64,000 bases of DNA from Henricia sp. BOLD:AAB3569. Taxonomy: Eukaryota > Echinodermata > Asteroidea > Spinulosida > Echinasteridae. A model generated the notes under the pieces. It did not search any database and was not told where the DNA came from. It saw only the letters and a program-made list of their open reading frames with translations. Below, piece by piece: positions 31,538 to 42,106 of the stretch (its first letter is position 1; every line of letters begins with the position of its first letter). The DNA lies in NCBI GenBank assembly GCA_037783545.1, contig JBBELK010000010.1, positions 868,001 to 932,000 of the forward strand, read 5' to 3'. The translations under genes were made by a program, and so were the position numbers.

Positions 31538-32673
31538 CGAACAGGTCCTCGTGCCGATTCGCTTGCCGGACGGAGTCGCCCGACCTCTCCCCTCTTTTTC
31601 TCATCCAACATTTATTTCTTCTTTTCTTATTACGTTTGGTGGATTCAATGACAGAGATTTTTAAAGAAATATTGTATGATAAAAATGAAACGAGTTAATA
31701 ATTAGAGGACAGGCGGAAGAGCCTGAAAACAAGTCTGTGGTAGGTTTTGTAATATATGTATATACACAAAACATAATAGACAAAGAAAACAAAGTAAGCC
31801 TTCAGAAACAGTTAACAAGTAATTGAAAGAGAAACAACGGCAATACCGTGTTTCGCGAGACCACCGGTCTTGGCTCCTCCGCGGTTCAAGTTGTTTTTTA
31901 CTGCATCAAGATTTCCCCAAAATCATGGAAATTTGTGCACATTTGTATTGAAAAAGAAATGAGCGGACATGACGTTAATATTGCTGCATTGTGACATTAA
32001 TTATATGCATTGTAAAAACACCCGAGTCGAATTTAATTAGAAAACAGTCAACACATTGCGCCCAGCTAATAAACCCTAAAGGCATATAGTTACTTACTAA
32101 CAATGAATCTGACTCCGTCTGGTAGTTGTTTTAACTACTAGATATCTATTTGACATTACAATGATTCCAGTCATCCTGATTAGAAAATCTAGTCATACTG
32201 ACTAATTTTCAGCTTACCGTTTTTTTTCTAGTTATTTTTGACTAATTTATTTTTTATAATATGCACTATTTACAGAAAATATAGCTTGGTTTTAAGCAAA
32301 TGTATACAGACATTAAGCTTAATCAGCTTGTAAACGTGTTAATTAACTAATTTGAACAGCCGGACTAGACCGTGTAAGACGGAAATCAAGGTCAATTTAT
32401 TTTGTTATTTTCCCACAAGTAACAAAATGTAATCTGAAGTTCAAAGTTTGAACATCGCAGGAGTTGATAACTTCCGCATTCCGAGACAATTATCCATATT
32501 TTATTGAAAGTTTCTTCTCAATATGTACTCACTACAGAGAATACAATGTATACCAATATACTTTAATTTTTTTAAAACCAGCTGTACATATGTCATTTAT
32601 ATATATATATATATATACAATGTTAAATCTGTCAAGCAGTAAATTGACATTCCCGAGTTTTCATTCAAGTTAC
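31538..32673. other. Unassigned AT-rich sequence with a (TA)n run
   Basis: No supported gene. A (TA)n microsatellite of about 20 bp lies near 32597-32618. Confidence 0.4.
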
Positions 32674-33050
32674 ATTGCTCGTGTTTGTGTCGAGAGTTTC
32701 GGCACACTCAATGCAAGATATCAGGGAATTCGACAGATGACGCAATGCTTGTGTCCCTGAGTAGGACACTTTGTTGCAAACTCCTCTCATTCAGGTTTCA
32801 TTGCTCGTGTTTGTGTCGAGAGTTTCGGCACACTCAATGCAAGATATCAGGAAATTTGACAGATGACGCAATGCTTGTGTCCCTGAGCAGGACACTTTGT
32901 TGCAAACTCCTCTCATGCAGGTTACATTGCTCGTGTTTGTGTCGAGAGTTTCGGTACACTCAATGCGAGATATCAGGGAATTCGACAGATGACGCAATGC
33001 TTGTGTCCCTAAGCAGGACTCTTTGTTGCAAACTCCTTCTCTTCAACCAA
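32674..33050 (+). repeat. 126-bp tandem repeat, three copies
   Basis: Copies start near 32674, 32799 and 32925 with CATTGCTCGTGTTTGTGTCG. The period is 126 bp, a multiple of three, and the plus frame at 32685-33074 stays open through all copies, giving a Cys-rich 42-residue repeat (CREFRHTQCKISGN ... LSRTLCCKLL). There is no signal peptide and no flanking exon signal that I can defend, so coding status is doubtful. Confidence 0.85.
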
Positions 33051-33548
33051 GAAAGTTGGCAGACCGACCTGTGAGGGCAGAGAACGCTTTGTGTTTGCCG
33101 GACCTGGGATCAAATCAATTGTTCAGAGCTGTGTACTGCAGTGAGTTGAACTGTTTAAGGGACATACTGGGAGCATAACGACCAGGGGGTAATGACGGAT
33201 TAGAGAGATTTCTCCCGTCTATTATTATACAATCTCTAATGTGCTTTGCATTCCACGAAACAACTTGTTTTCTGTGTACGGCGACCAAATAATGATTAAA
33301 GGCATCATAATTTGTTTGTATGCCAGTGGTTGAAAAACAAAATTAAAAATGTGGTTGAAAAACATACGACGTCATCGATATGCAAGTGTCTGAAAATGAC
33401 TATTAATTGTTTCTATTTTCTGCTTTCAAATTATTTGTTGTCGGTTTACAACCATACCTACAGGCCGCAGCGATATTTGTTTAAGTGAATTTTATTTGCC
33501 TGTGCACTATTATGGTAGGGTGGAACTCGTGCGTGCTTGGGTGGGACT
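33051..33548. other. Unassigned sequence
   Basis: No gene or repeat recognised. Confidence 0.35.
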
Positions 33549-33664
33549 CATAGCCTTTTTCCAAATCTCGACTTGGGCTCAGGCTCAGGCTCAGGCTCCG
33601 GCTCCATGTAAACCACATTCAGCCGGAGCCTGAGCCCACGTCGAGATTTGGAAAAAGGCCATGT
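33549..33664. repeat. Hairpin with GGCTCA sub-repeats
   Basis: The arms carry CTTTTTCCAAATCTCGAC and its complement. The left arm holds GGCTCAGGCTCAGGCTCAGG, more copies than the right, so the arm lengths differ by a few repeat units. MITE-like. Confidence 0.75.
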
Positions 33665-34015
33665 TGTCGAAATGTTAAAAAATCACATTTTGCACTAAGC
33701 ATGGTGACGCACAGTGGATGGCTACGTGTCATTGAAAACTCAAACAGTTACATGGTTCCAGACCACAGTTGGAGCATACCCCAACGTTTAGGCGCATACT
33801 GGTAGGTGATCGTAAAGCTTTAATATGGCGATACCATGTGAATTGTTTTGAGTGCCGTACCACAACAATTCACTTGTTTTCTATCCTAGTTTTTAGTCTA
33901 TATGTAGTCATTGAAACTCTACACTTCTATTCATTGTAAAACTTCCACTGGTCATTTGTCAGTTGTATCAATTATCAAGCTAGCTATATGGCAATGCAGA
34001 ATTTCAGTTTGGAAT

Positions 34016-34171
34016 AGGGGGGACGCAATTTTACCGGAAGCTCTGGTTCTGTGACCTCCAGCGCGGTAAAAACAAACGGCTGCTCGCATTGAGCAACGTG
34101 CGAGCGGGCGTTTGTTTTCACCGCGCTCTAGGTCACAAAACCGGAACTTCCAGTAAAGTTGCGCCCCCCTT
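34016..34171. repeat. Palindromic MITE-like hairpin
   Basis: Arms of about 70 bp: GGGGGACGCAATTTTACCGG at the left against the complement ending TTGCGCCCCCC at the right, with inner AACAAACG / CGTTTGTT words. Short loop, no coding capacity. Confidence 0.75.
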
Positions 34172-34204
34172 ACCACGAGTAGTGGTATATACGCTTTTAG
34201 TTTT

Positions 34205-34330
34205 ATATGGATAAATGGGTCTTTCTATAAATTAGGGGTCCAAAAGTGTGACATTTGGTGTTACCCGTTACACCTGATATGTATTATTTTTCGTACAAAA
34301 ATCAATAAAATGGCTTTTAAAACCATTTTG
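34205..34330 (-). repeat. Dispersed repeat, inverted copy at 43190-43300
   Basis: TTACACCTGATATGT, ATTTTTCGTACA and GGGTCTTTCTATAAATTAGG recur as reverse complement at 43190-43300, about 9 kb away. Both lie beside simple-repeat or G/C-rich tracts. Identity unknown. Confidence 0.7.
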
Positions 34331-34759
34331 TATGAATTGTACTTTATGTACTCACTCTTTGAGATGGAAAGTATTTAAAGAATGTGTCCTGAATTTACAA
34401 AATTGTTGGGACACTAACATTGGACCCCAAATTTATAGAAAGACCCACATATCAACTGTACCTCTTCCCCCCACTGCCCCAACCCTTAAGGGGACTTGGT
34501 CTCTTTTTTCATGCTTGATGATGGGGGACTTTGACACACAAATCAGATTGTATATGCATATAGTAGCAAACGTGTTTTGCTTTGCAACCCTGGGTGGGGT
34601 TTTGCCGCATAAATTTTGCCCCGGGGTAGCCCTGGGGAGGGGTGGGGAAGCAAATAATAGGTACATTAGCAGTGCATGTCCCTGTTTCTCAGATCTCTGC
34701 CTGTCAATATGCGACCACCAGGCAGTATCAACATCTGATATGAAGGTGCCTCATTTTCT

Positions 34760-36485
34760 TTAAATGAGGCCAGATTTCATCTGTGATATGATACCCTCAT
34801 TCAAGGACAGATCCAATTCGGTGAGGTTGGGCATACTACTCAATGGCGCCATGGCTTTCAAATCGTCACCCGTCAATGAGCAGTACGACAGGGTCAACTT
34901 CTGAAGGTGTTTCATTTCCTTTAATTGAGACCAGGGTGCACCCATTGAAGGACAGATCCAATCGGATGAGGTTGGGCATACTACTCAATGGCACAGCCAT
35001 GGCTTTCAAATCGTCACCCGTCAATGAGCAGCCACGCAGGTTCAACGTCTGAAGGGGTTTTATTTCCTTTAATTGAGACCAGGGTGCACCCTTGCCACCT
35101 ACATGTAGATCCTTATTTTTAGACAGATTCAATTCGGTGAAGTTGGGCATACTACTCAATGCCACGACCATGGCTTTCAAATCGTCACCCGTCAATGAGA
35201 AGTAAGACAGGGTCAACTTCTGAAGGTGTTTCATTTCCTTTAATTGAGACCAGGGTGCACCCTTACCACCAAGATCCCCATTGCCAGACAGATCCAGTGT
35301 GATGAGGTTGGGCATACCACGCATAATTAGCTGGTACAAATCTACCCAGGTCACTACAAAGCCAATGCAGTTGCAGCTGAACTCTTCTACCCTGCGTACT
35401 ATGTCATTGTCCTGGTCCACCGCAATCTTCAAAAGGTACATAAACGATTGCATCTCCTGTCTTTTAAACATATGCAGTCCTACATACTGTTCAAAAACAA
35501 AGTTTAAAAACGCTTCCGAGGGCAGTGCGTCTGCTTGACTCTCATAGAAGCACGCCAGACCCCATTTTTTTCTCCACCAACAACTTTAAAACTGCATCTG
35601 TGCAATCGAAGTTGTCGCCGCAACAGAAACGGAGTAGGTACTCCAGACTTTTTAAATCGCAGTTTGCAAAAGTCACTCGGAATTGGTGAGGGTCATTTTG
35701 AAATAGATTTTGGCAATATTTAGCAGCGCAGTATTCTTGAAATGTCTTATGAATAAACTGAATGCTATTGTGAACATCCAAACCCTTCCGAACCTTTTGG
35801 CGAGTGACGATACCAGCTTTTATAGCAATATCAAGATCGTCTTCGTCAAACTCCGTTTCTTTGAATGAAAGTCTCTGCTCTGGGGAAATGAGGCCACTAA
35901 GAGCAACCTTACCTAACTTAATAATAATGTCTGCTACTTCTAACATGCCAAGGCCTTTTCTTCCGAATATGTATTCGATTCCCTTTGAGTACAGACGTGA
36001 CATTGTTTCAGGCAGCGCACTTGATCCATTCCACAACAGGCACATCAACAGTAGAAGCATGGGACTCGTTGCCAATTCATGAAGAAGACTCGACGACTTG
36101 ATCCTATCCGAAAGCCCACGTCCCTTGCTCCCTTCGTTTTTGTAATATCTTTGTACATATCGCTGTACGTTTTTTTGGTGCAAATCCTGTGACGTTAACT
36201 AGCGCGAAAGGTTTCACAATCAATGTTGAACATGTCAATCTAGTCCTATGAGAAGGACGGGTTGTTACAATCACAAAACACTCTCGGCCAAATTTCCCGT
36301 TAAGAAGTTGCATGCAAGACAGTACTAAGTTTTCCCTTTGGATTTATATCAGTTGTCATGAATTCATCAAAACCATCCATGAGTACAAGTACCTTATCTG
36401 GGTTGTATTTAATGAAATTTTCCACGGGAGATTTGTCTGCGCGCGTGTCGTTAGCTAGGAGCTGATCAAATATTGCGTCCACTAA
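34760..36485 (-). pseudogene. NLR (NACHT-LRR) gene fragment, broken
   Basis: Read leftward. The NACHT part starts with DAIFDQLLAND and a Walker B-type strand, KVLVLMDGFDEFMT (36300-36482), then FVIVTTRPSHRTRL (sensor strand) and VNVTGF. Next come an NLR winged-helix and helical region ending IQFIHKTFQEYCAAKY (35542-36183), a linker, and leucine-rich repeats (MPNLITLDLSGNGDLGG, LQKLTLSYFSLTGDDLKAM) in DNA units of ~150-170 bp (34760-35330). NLRs are intracellular immune sensors. Walker A and the effector domain are absent: the 5' part is lost at 36485, where a gag-protease fragment starts. Frameshifts lie near 36305, 36173 and 35562; the last two fall on A homopolymers (CACCAAAAAAACG, GAGAAAAAAATGG), so some may be sequencing errors. 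Confidence 0.8.
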
Positions 36486-37413
36486 GTCTGAATCTTGACT
36501 GAAACATCAGAATCTTTAAGTGATGTCTTCGAAGTAATCAATGTCTCACTAACATGTATCTCATGTACTGAAACAGAAAGATTGACATGGCGAGAATTAT
36601 CAACAACCGAATCCACTCCTGTCAGAATTCCAATACGAGTATGAAGTTTTAAAGTAACACCTGAAGATGTCAAATTATCAACTCGTACCTGAAATTCTTT
36701 TCCAGTCTCAACCAAGGTAGAAGCCATTAAAAATCCTACTGGGAGATGGTCGCTGTTGCGTATAGGCTCAACAACTGCAAGTTCATACGGAACAGTTGTT
36801 GATGCACAAGCTGTCACCACAACAAAGCTTTCTGGAGGAACAAAAACGGATGTCGACGCCGTTCTGACCGCAGCAACCGCTGTACTCTCCTCGGCGTCAG
36901 CACTAGCTTGCAAGGTTAAGAGACTCTTCAAGGATGACAAAGCAAAACTGGTTAATTGGACTCCATCTGGAAGTAAATCTATTAATGGACGCAATACATT
37001 CATACCAAGTAAACCAGGTACCTGTCGCTTCATCTTCTTATTTTCTTGATCTTGCGAGTCCTTAACAACTATAAAACCCATCTTTGGCAACTTGTAGCTG
37101 GATATTTCAACATCCAACTCAAGATATCCTATATAAGGTATTTCCAGTCCATTAGATGTCGTTATCCTTGAAGAAAGACTATCGGACTTTAGTTCAGTTC
37201 CTGCAGGTTGAAAGTACTTTAAGAAAAATTCTTCAGTAACAGTTGAAATCATCGAACCTGTATCAACTAAACAATTAACGTCAATATCGGCTAACCTTGC
37301 TGTCAAAGTAGGACACCCAGACACTAAATTCGTTAAAGAATTTTCATAAGCTGTCTCAACAGTAAGGCCCCAAGTTTCCCTCTCGCTTAAGGGACCGAAC
37401 TCAACGAGAGGTA
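36482..37413 (-). pseudogene. Retropepsin region of a gypsy-like element, 3'-truncated
   Basis: The frame follows the Gag stop and overlaps it by a few bases in the -1 frame. It carries DVNCLVDTGSMISTV with the catalytic Asp in DTG, and VPGLLGMNVLRPL, the second conserved strand of retroviral-type proteases. It then reads about 150 residues of linker and ends at a stop exactly at the NLR junction (36482). Reverse transcriptase, RNase H and integrase are missing, so the element was cut when joined to the NLR sequence. A standalone retropepsin-like host gene is possible but less likely beside Gag. Confidence 0.75.
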
Positions 37414-38140
37414 CTAGTTTTCCTTTTTAGGAGTCATTGAACGCTTCAACTCTTCGATAGTGTCTTCGGCTCTCTTTAACTTCCACAAATAGCAGTTATC
37501 TTGTACGTGTCCAGATTTTTTACAAAAGGAACAAGGTGATTTCTCTGGTTTGTTTCGAAATCTGTAAGTTGGAGGTTTATACTCGGCAACAGAAAGAAGA
37601 TCTTTAACATTCTTTGTTAACTCGTCAATTTGTTTCTGTTGTTTCTGCAGAATCTCTAGAATCATTGATTCTCCTACTACTGCTTGTGAAGTCTCAACAA
37701 TAGCTTCATACTTACTCTTCCTCAGAAGAGACTCTTCAGCCCACTCCAAAGCCTCTGCTCTCAAGGAGAAAAAGTCGATATCTGGATGTTCACGGAGGCA
37801 TGCCTTCAGATGCTTATGGAGAAGAACGTCGGCAACACCTTCTACGTTAAGAAGTTGTTCTTTACAATCAACAAGGTATGGACTCTTTCTTCGAGCACGT
37901 TCAAACAGATCTAAAATAGCATGAGAATAAGACCTTAGACTTTCACCTTCTCTTTGCTTACGCTCAAAAAGAGAACGTTGTAATTGAACCGAGGTTCCCT
38001 GATCTCCGAATGCATCTCGAAGAACCTCAAAAATGCTTTCAACTGCATCTTTGCCCCTATATTTAACTTCATCTCGGGCCGGACCACTAAGATGTTGAAA
38101 GATGAAATCTATCTTTTCCACCTTAGATAATGGACGGGAC
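37414..38140 (-). pseudogene. Gag of a gypsy-like (PNMA/Mag-type) element, 5'-partial
   Basis: Opens without a credible start at PLSKVEKIDFIFQHLSGPA, so the N-terminus is missing, and continues uninterrupted for about 240 residues. The segment LFERKQREGESLRSYSHAIL is the second half of a retroviral-type capsid domain; a zinc knuckle, CSFCKKSGHVQDNC, follows near the C-terminus. The same architecture occurs in animal PNMA-like genes and Mag-lineage gypsy elements. The upstream limit coincides with the start of an LTR-like segment on the opposite strand (38142). The frame is clean although partial, so it is either recent or was retained for a time. Confidence 0.75.
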
Positions 38141-38141
38141 T

Positions 38142-38375
38142 TGTTATGTATTGACTTGAGCAGAGACTAGAGTATTGACTTGACTAAAGACTAATGTAAT
38201 TGTTAGTAGTGCGCATGCGTGCACGTCCCCAGATATCTGGAAAAGTACTGGGAACTCTCTTGTAATTCTGATTTCGAGTTGACAACATGTTGGCCATCCA
38301 AGGCCCAAGTTATGAACATTTACAATGTGTCTGAGTGCCCATTATTTGGCTAACAAGCCACCCTAGGACACAACA
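38142..38375 (+). repeat. Candidate LTR (solo or 5'), plus orientation
   Basis: Begins TGTTATGTATTG and ends GACACAACA, that is TG...CA, about 234 bp. It is followed after five bases by a tRNA-complementary site. It faces away from the adjacent minus-strand Gag, so it is not the 5' LTR of that copy in its present arrangement. Confidence 0.55.
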
Positions 38376-38380
38376 ATTTC

Positions 38381-38398
38381 TGGCGACGAGGATGGGAT
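38381..38398 (+). promoter_or_regulatory. Primer-binding site matching tRNA-Ser(GCT) 3' end
   Basis: TGGCGACGAGGATGGGAT is complementary over 18 bases to the 3' end of animal tRNA-Ser(GCT), including the CCA, as I remember that tRNA (acceptor stem GACGAGG). This is a hallmark of reverse-transcription priming in an LTR element. No Gag follows on the plus strand. Confidence 0.65.
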
Positions 38399-39078
38399 CA
38401 CTTTGGAAACTTTTGAGCGATTAATCGTTCGCCTGAACGCTGCTAAAAATCCCGCAATGTAAATGTACTTTTGGAAGTCGCCCGCGACGACGTGGTGGAC
38501 GTTCGACATAGCGCTAGCATGCACTAGCAGCATAGCATGACATGTGTGTGTACCGTACGTACGCATACCGCCCAGCCTACATTACTGGGACGGTCACGAT
38601 GCTTTTCGTCATTTTAAGTTTGCACACAAAACCATGGGCTGCCATGGTTTTGCGTGTAAAAGACAGTAGCCAATGAGACACGAGAGCTGCAACACGACAC
38701 GATAGCTGCATTCCTGGTTCAGCCCACTTTAGCGGTGGGGTCTTGACCCTTGCCTGACTGCAAACCCCCAATGCATTGCGGTATGAGGCGATAGTTTTAA
38801 ATCTGTATGTACTGCATATGGTTCAACTCGAACACCGTGAGAACGGCAATAAAAGCATACTATGCATTGTGACATTCTACTCCAAGATAAATTTAGTGGA
38901 TTTTCATGTACATGTATTGTGTTTTGTTTTTAATTGTTTATGAGTCATTTATATTTGTGTGCATTGTATTCTTTAGACTTCAATGAATTCATTAAAATAC
39001 AACCTGAAAATGTTAATGCCAGAATTTAACATGTAACCATGGAGCTATAATACATTTAATATAAATGGTAAAAGTGCA
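38399..39078. other. Unassigned sequence after the primer-binding site
   Basis: No Gag or other gene in plus orientation. A short palindrome, CAAAACCATGGGCTGCCATGG plus one further complement block, lies near 38627-38652. Confidence 0.4.
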
Positions 39079-39230
39079 TTAAAGGCACAGAATCGTCGGC
39101 AATGCGCGCGCGCCAAATTCGTGCCACGAAATACGCAGCTCGATAGAAAATGCATATGGATCGAGCCGCGTATTTCGTTGCATGAATTTGGCGCACGCGC
39201 ATTGCTGACGAGCCTTAGCTGTGCCTTTAA
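39079..39230. mobile_element. Palindromic TTAA MITE, copy 5
   Basis: TTAAAGGCACAGAATCGTC at the left and GTGCCTTTAA at the right, with GCCACGAAATACGCAGCTCG and its complement in the arms. The loop differs from the other copies (GATAGAAAATGCATATGGATC). Confidence 0.85.
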
Positions 39231-41343
39231 CTTTTATAGTGGAAGGCCTTTCAATGTTTTTTGGCATCGAGCAATTAAGGGTTTGCGATTTTTGCCACGA
39301 ATTTTCAACGATTAGGTTAGTCTTTCGGAAAGACTGCCTTTTTGCGCGCAATACACGATGTACATAGACTATTCACCATTGGCCGCCAGAGGGCGCACCT
39401 GAAATACAGTCGAAAAGACAGTCTTTCATATTCCGTATAAATCGCTCGCAAAATACCGAGCGAATTCCTGGCATACCTTTGTGTGACACGTTGAAATGCG
39501 TGACGTCATCTAATTTCCATAATTCACAACAGCTCTGGTCTGTCTGGTACCCAGAGTACACACTGGACAGGACAGTGCATACAAATGTCGCTGCTTTTCC
39601 AGTCGCTGATCGATCGATCGATCAGCAGTCAGCGGGCAAACATGATATGATGAGGCAAACACGTTGTCCACGGACAAAGCTATCTTGCGCGTTGCACTCA
39701 GTGGCTCGCCTGTACCGTACGTCCGGGCCTTGCCGCTTGCCGGCCTGCGTTGCTCGTACAGTGGGGTTAGACCCGTGAACGGGCCGTCTACGGTCGGGTG
39801 TGATGATTGGGCGGCCAGTGAAGACGAAGCATTTTCGTTCCAAGTTGGGAATCGAAAAGTTCAAAGGCTATCAAAGACTGGCATTTAGAGATTTTCTTGG
39901 GGCATTTTCTGCTTGGTCACGATTTTATTTCATCGCTTACGCATGGAGGAAGAAAACGACTGGGATTGTTTTCTTCTCCTCTATACTATGGCATGCTTGT
40001 CATATTATTGGCTTCGGTAAAAAAAAAAGTGCTAAACGATTTCAGAGAAGTTATCCACTACTATTTTTCACTAAAATGACTTGCAAGCATCAGTTAGTTC
40101 AGATATGATAGAAAAAAACCAAAATTTAGGGGTGAATTAATCTGAGTGAAGAACCACCCACTTTCTTAAAAACTACTAATTTCACTCACTATCACATGCT
40201 TTGTACACAATGTTTGAAGTAATTGTACATTACAAAAGTAATTGTACATTTTCTAAAGTCAAATATGACCCATTTGATTTTCATTTAGGCCAACAAAAAA
40301 TAAGGCAAATTGTTGTGACCCAAGGATCGACCTTTTACGGCCTATTTAAAACAATACTTTTTTTTCTGATTCTTCGTGCATGTTTTTGTTTTTACAGCAA
40401 GCAGAATTGCAGAAAATTAATTAGAGCAACTTGCTTGCATAAGCCTCCGAAAATATACTGGAATAACGTTTAATGGAACATTTGATGTTCATTAGTTTAC
40501 TAAATGTTTAAAATTTCACCATTTTTAGTGCTTTAAGGAGAATGCTTTGAGAAGGCCCATTAATTCTGTGGATATGAAGCTGTTTTTACGAATTCCAGGG
40601 AACAACAGCAAACTACTTTGTAGATAGGACAGAAGCCCTTGAAGGAAATTTGCACAGTTTGGTTAACTAAAAACAAAATGGAAATGTTCGTCAATATTGT
40701 CTGATTCATTAGTTTAATATTTGCAGAAATAATTTGAATTTTTAGGTTGAATTCCATATCCGACCACTTATAAACGTCTTTATTCTGTAAATGAAAAATA
40801 AACAATGTATGTTAGAACAAGTTTGATGATAAAAATGAGAAATAAAATTATGACATGTCTGATTTTAGGCCCCCAGCCTGGATTTCCATTGTTATAAAAC
40901 CATGTAAAATTTTAGTTTAGTTGTAAAAACCATGGTATAAAAACTAAGAGAGAGAAATTTTCATGATTTTTAGATTTTTTCCCACTGTTGTCCAACATTG
41001 TTCAATGTTTTGGCCATGGCATTGGGTCTTAATCTACACGGACAGGCACCCCCGCGCGGGGAGCGCATTTTTTTTTACACCACTGCGAGGGGTAATCCTT
41101 CGTTACAGTGCACGTACAAAGACTACGAAAAAGTCGCGCATGCGTAATAAGCCCCATAAGCCAATGATTGCAAACCGTGTGTCTGACGACCACAGGAAAA
41201 AAAAATTAGGGGTAGCCGATCTTGGCTTCGAGATCTCGTATGCAAAACATGATAGTTTAATGATACTACACCGTAGGCTGAAAGATATGTGTTCCCTGTG
41301 AAAGTCTTCTATATTTTCCCATATCAAATATGCACCTACTGAC
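39231..41343. other. Unassigned sequence
   Basis: No supported gene in about 2.1 kb. Small palindrome CTGATCGATCGATCGATCAG near 39605. Scattered short frames show no recognisable motif. Confidence 0.4.
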
Positions 41344-41880
41344 ATGACTTTAGGTAACAACAAGTGCTTCAAGGGGCAAATTATAGTGTTTAAAAAAACA
41401 ATCAAAAAGTTGTTACAAAAGAACGATCGAAACGACGTTTCGAAAGAACGACCGAAACGTCATTCCGAAAGATCGATCGAAACGTCATTCCGAAAGAACG
41501 ACCGAAACGTCATTCCGAAAGAACGACCGAAACGTCATTCCGAAAGAACGACCGAATCGTCGTTCCGAAAGAACGACCGAAACGTCGTTTCGAAAGAACG
41601 ATCGAAACGTCGTTTCGAAAGAACGATCGAAACGAACGTTTCGAAAGAACGATCGAAACGTTTCGAAAGAACGACCGAAACGTCGTTTCGAAAGAACGAC
41701 CGAAACGTCGTTTCGAAAGAACGACCGAAACGTCGTTTCGAAAGAACGATCGAAACGTCGTTTCAAAGGAACGATCGAAACGAACGATCGAAACGTGTTT
41801 TAAGGGAAAGAAGAAAAAAAGTTTTGGAAACGGCTAGAGTTACCTACATCATGGAGGAACTTGGGAAGGAAATGCCTTAG
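41344..41880 (+). CDS. Repetitive basic/acidic ORF over a 25-bp minisatellite
   Basis: ATG at 41344, 178 codons. The middle two-thirds is translated from a 25-bp repeat. Because 25 is not a multiple of three, the protein repeats every 25 residues (ERPKRHSERTTESSFRKNDR then NVVSK) as the frame rotates through three phases. The tail reads ARVTYIMEELGKEMP. The product would be highly charged and probably disordered. The opposite strand is open too, so openness is a property of the repeat and coding is unproven. Confidence 0.25.
   Translation: MTLGNNKCFKGQIIVFKKTIKKLLQKNDRNDVSKERPKRHSERSIETSFRKNDRNVIPKERPKRHSERTTESSFRKNDRNVVSKERSKRRFERTIETNVSKERSKRFERTTETSFRKNDRNVVSKERPKRRFERTIETSFQRNDRNERSKRVLRERRKKVLETARVTYIMEELGKEMP
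41418..41800. repeat. 25-bp minisatellite
   Basis: About fifteen copies of GAACGACCGAAACGTCGTTT followed by CGAAA, with the self-complementary words TTTCGAAA and AACGT. Variation alternates between ACGACCG and ACGATCG and between GTCATTC and GTCGTTT. A few units are shortened by 4-7 bp near 41635 and 41655. Confidence 0.95.
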
Positions 41881-42106
41881 GCCTATGGGCTTATACATAC
41901 TTTTGGGGACTGTTGTCGATCGATGGTGTTTTTTGTTTACAAAAATATTTCACCATTCATTTAACATAAAAAACATGCACTGATCCTCTGGCTGATATTT
42001 TAATATGTATGCAGTTCTCCTTTTTTTCCCTTTCTAATCAATCATGAAATTTATCTTATGATAATACATGTACAGTACGTACGTACGCACATAATCTACA
42101 CCCTTA

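Noticed and set aside
34332..34763. 143-codon plus-strand frame
   Set aside because: Covers a dispersed repeat and C-rich text; no recognisable domain.
41418..41800. CRISPR-like array
   Set aside because: Units are head-to-tail with no spacers, in a eukaryotic context; it is a minisatellite.
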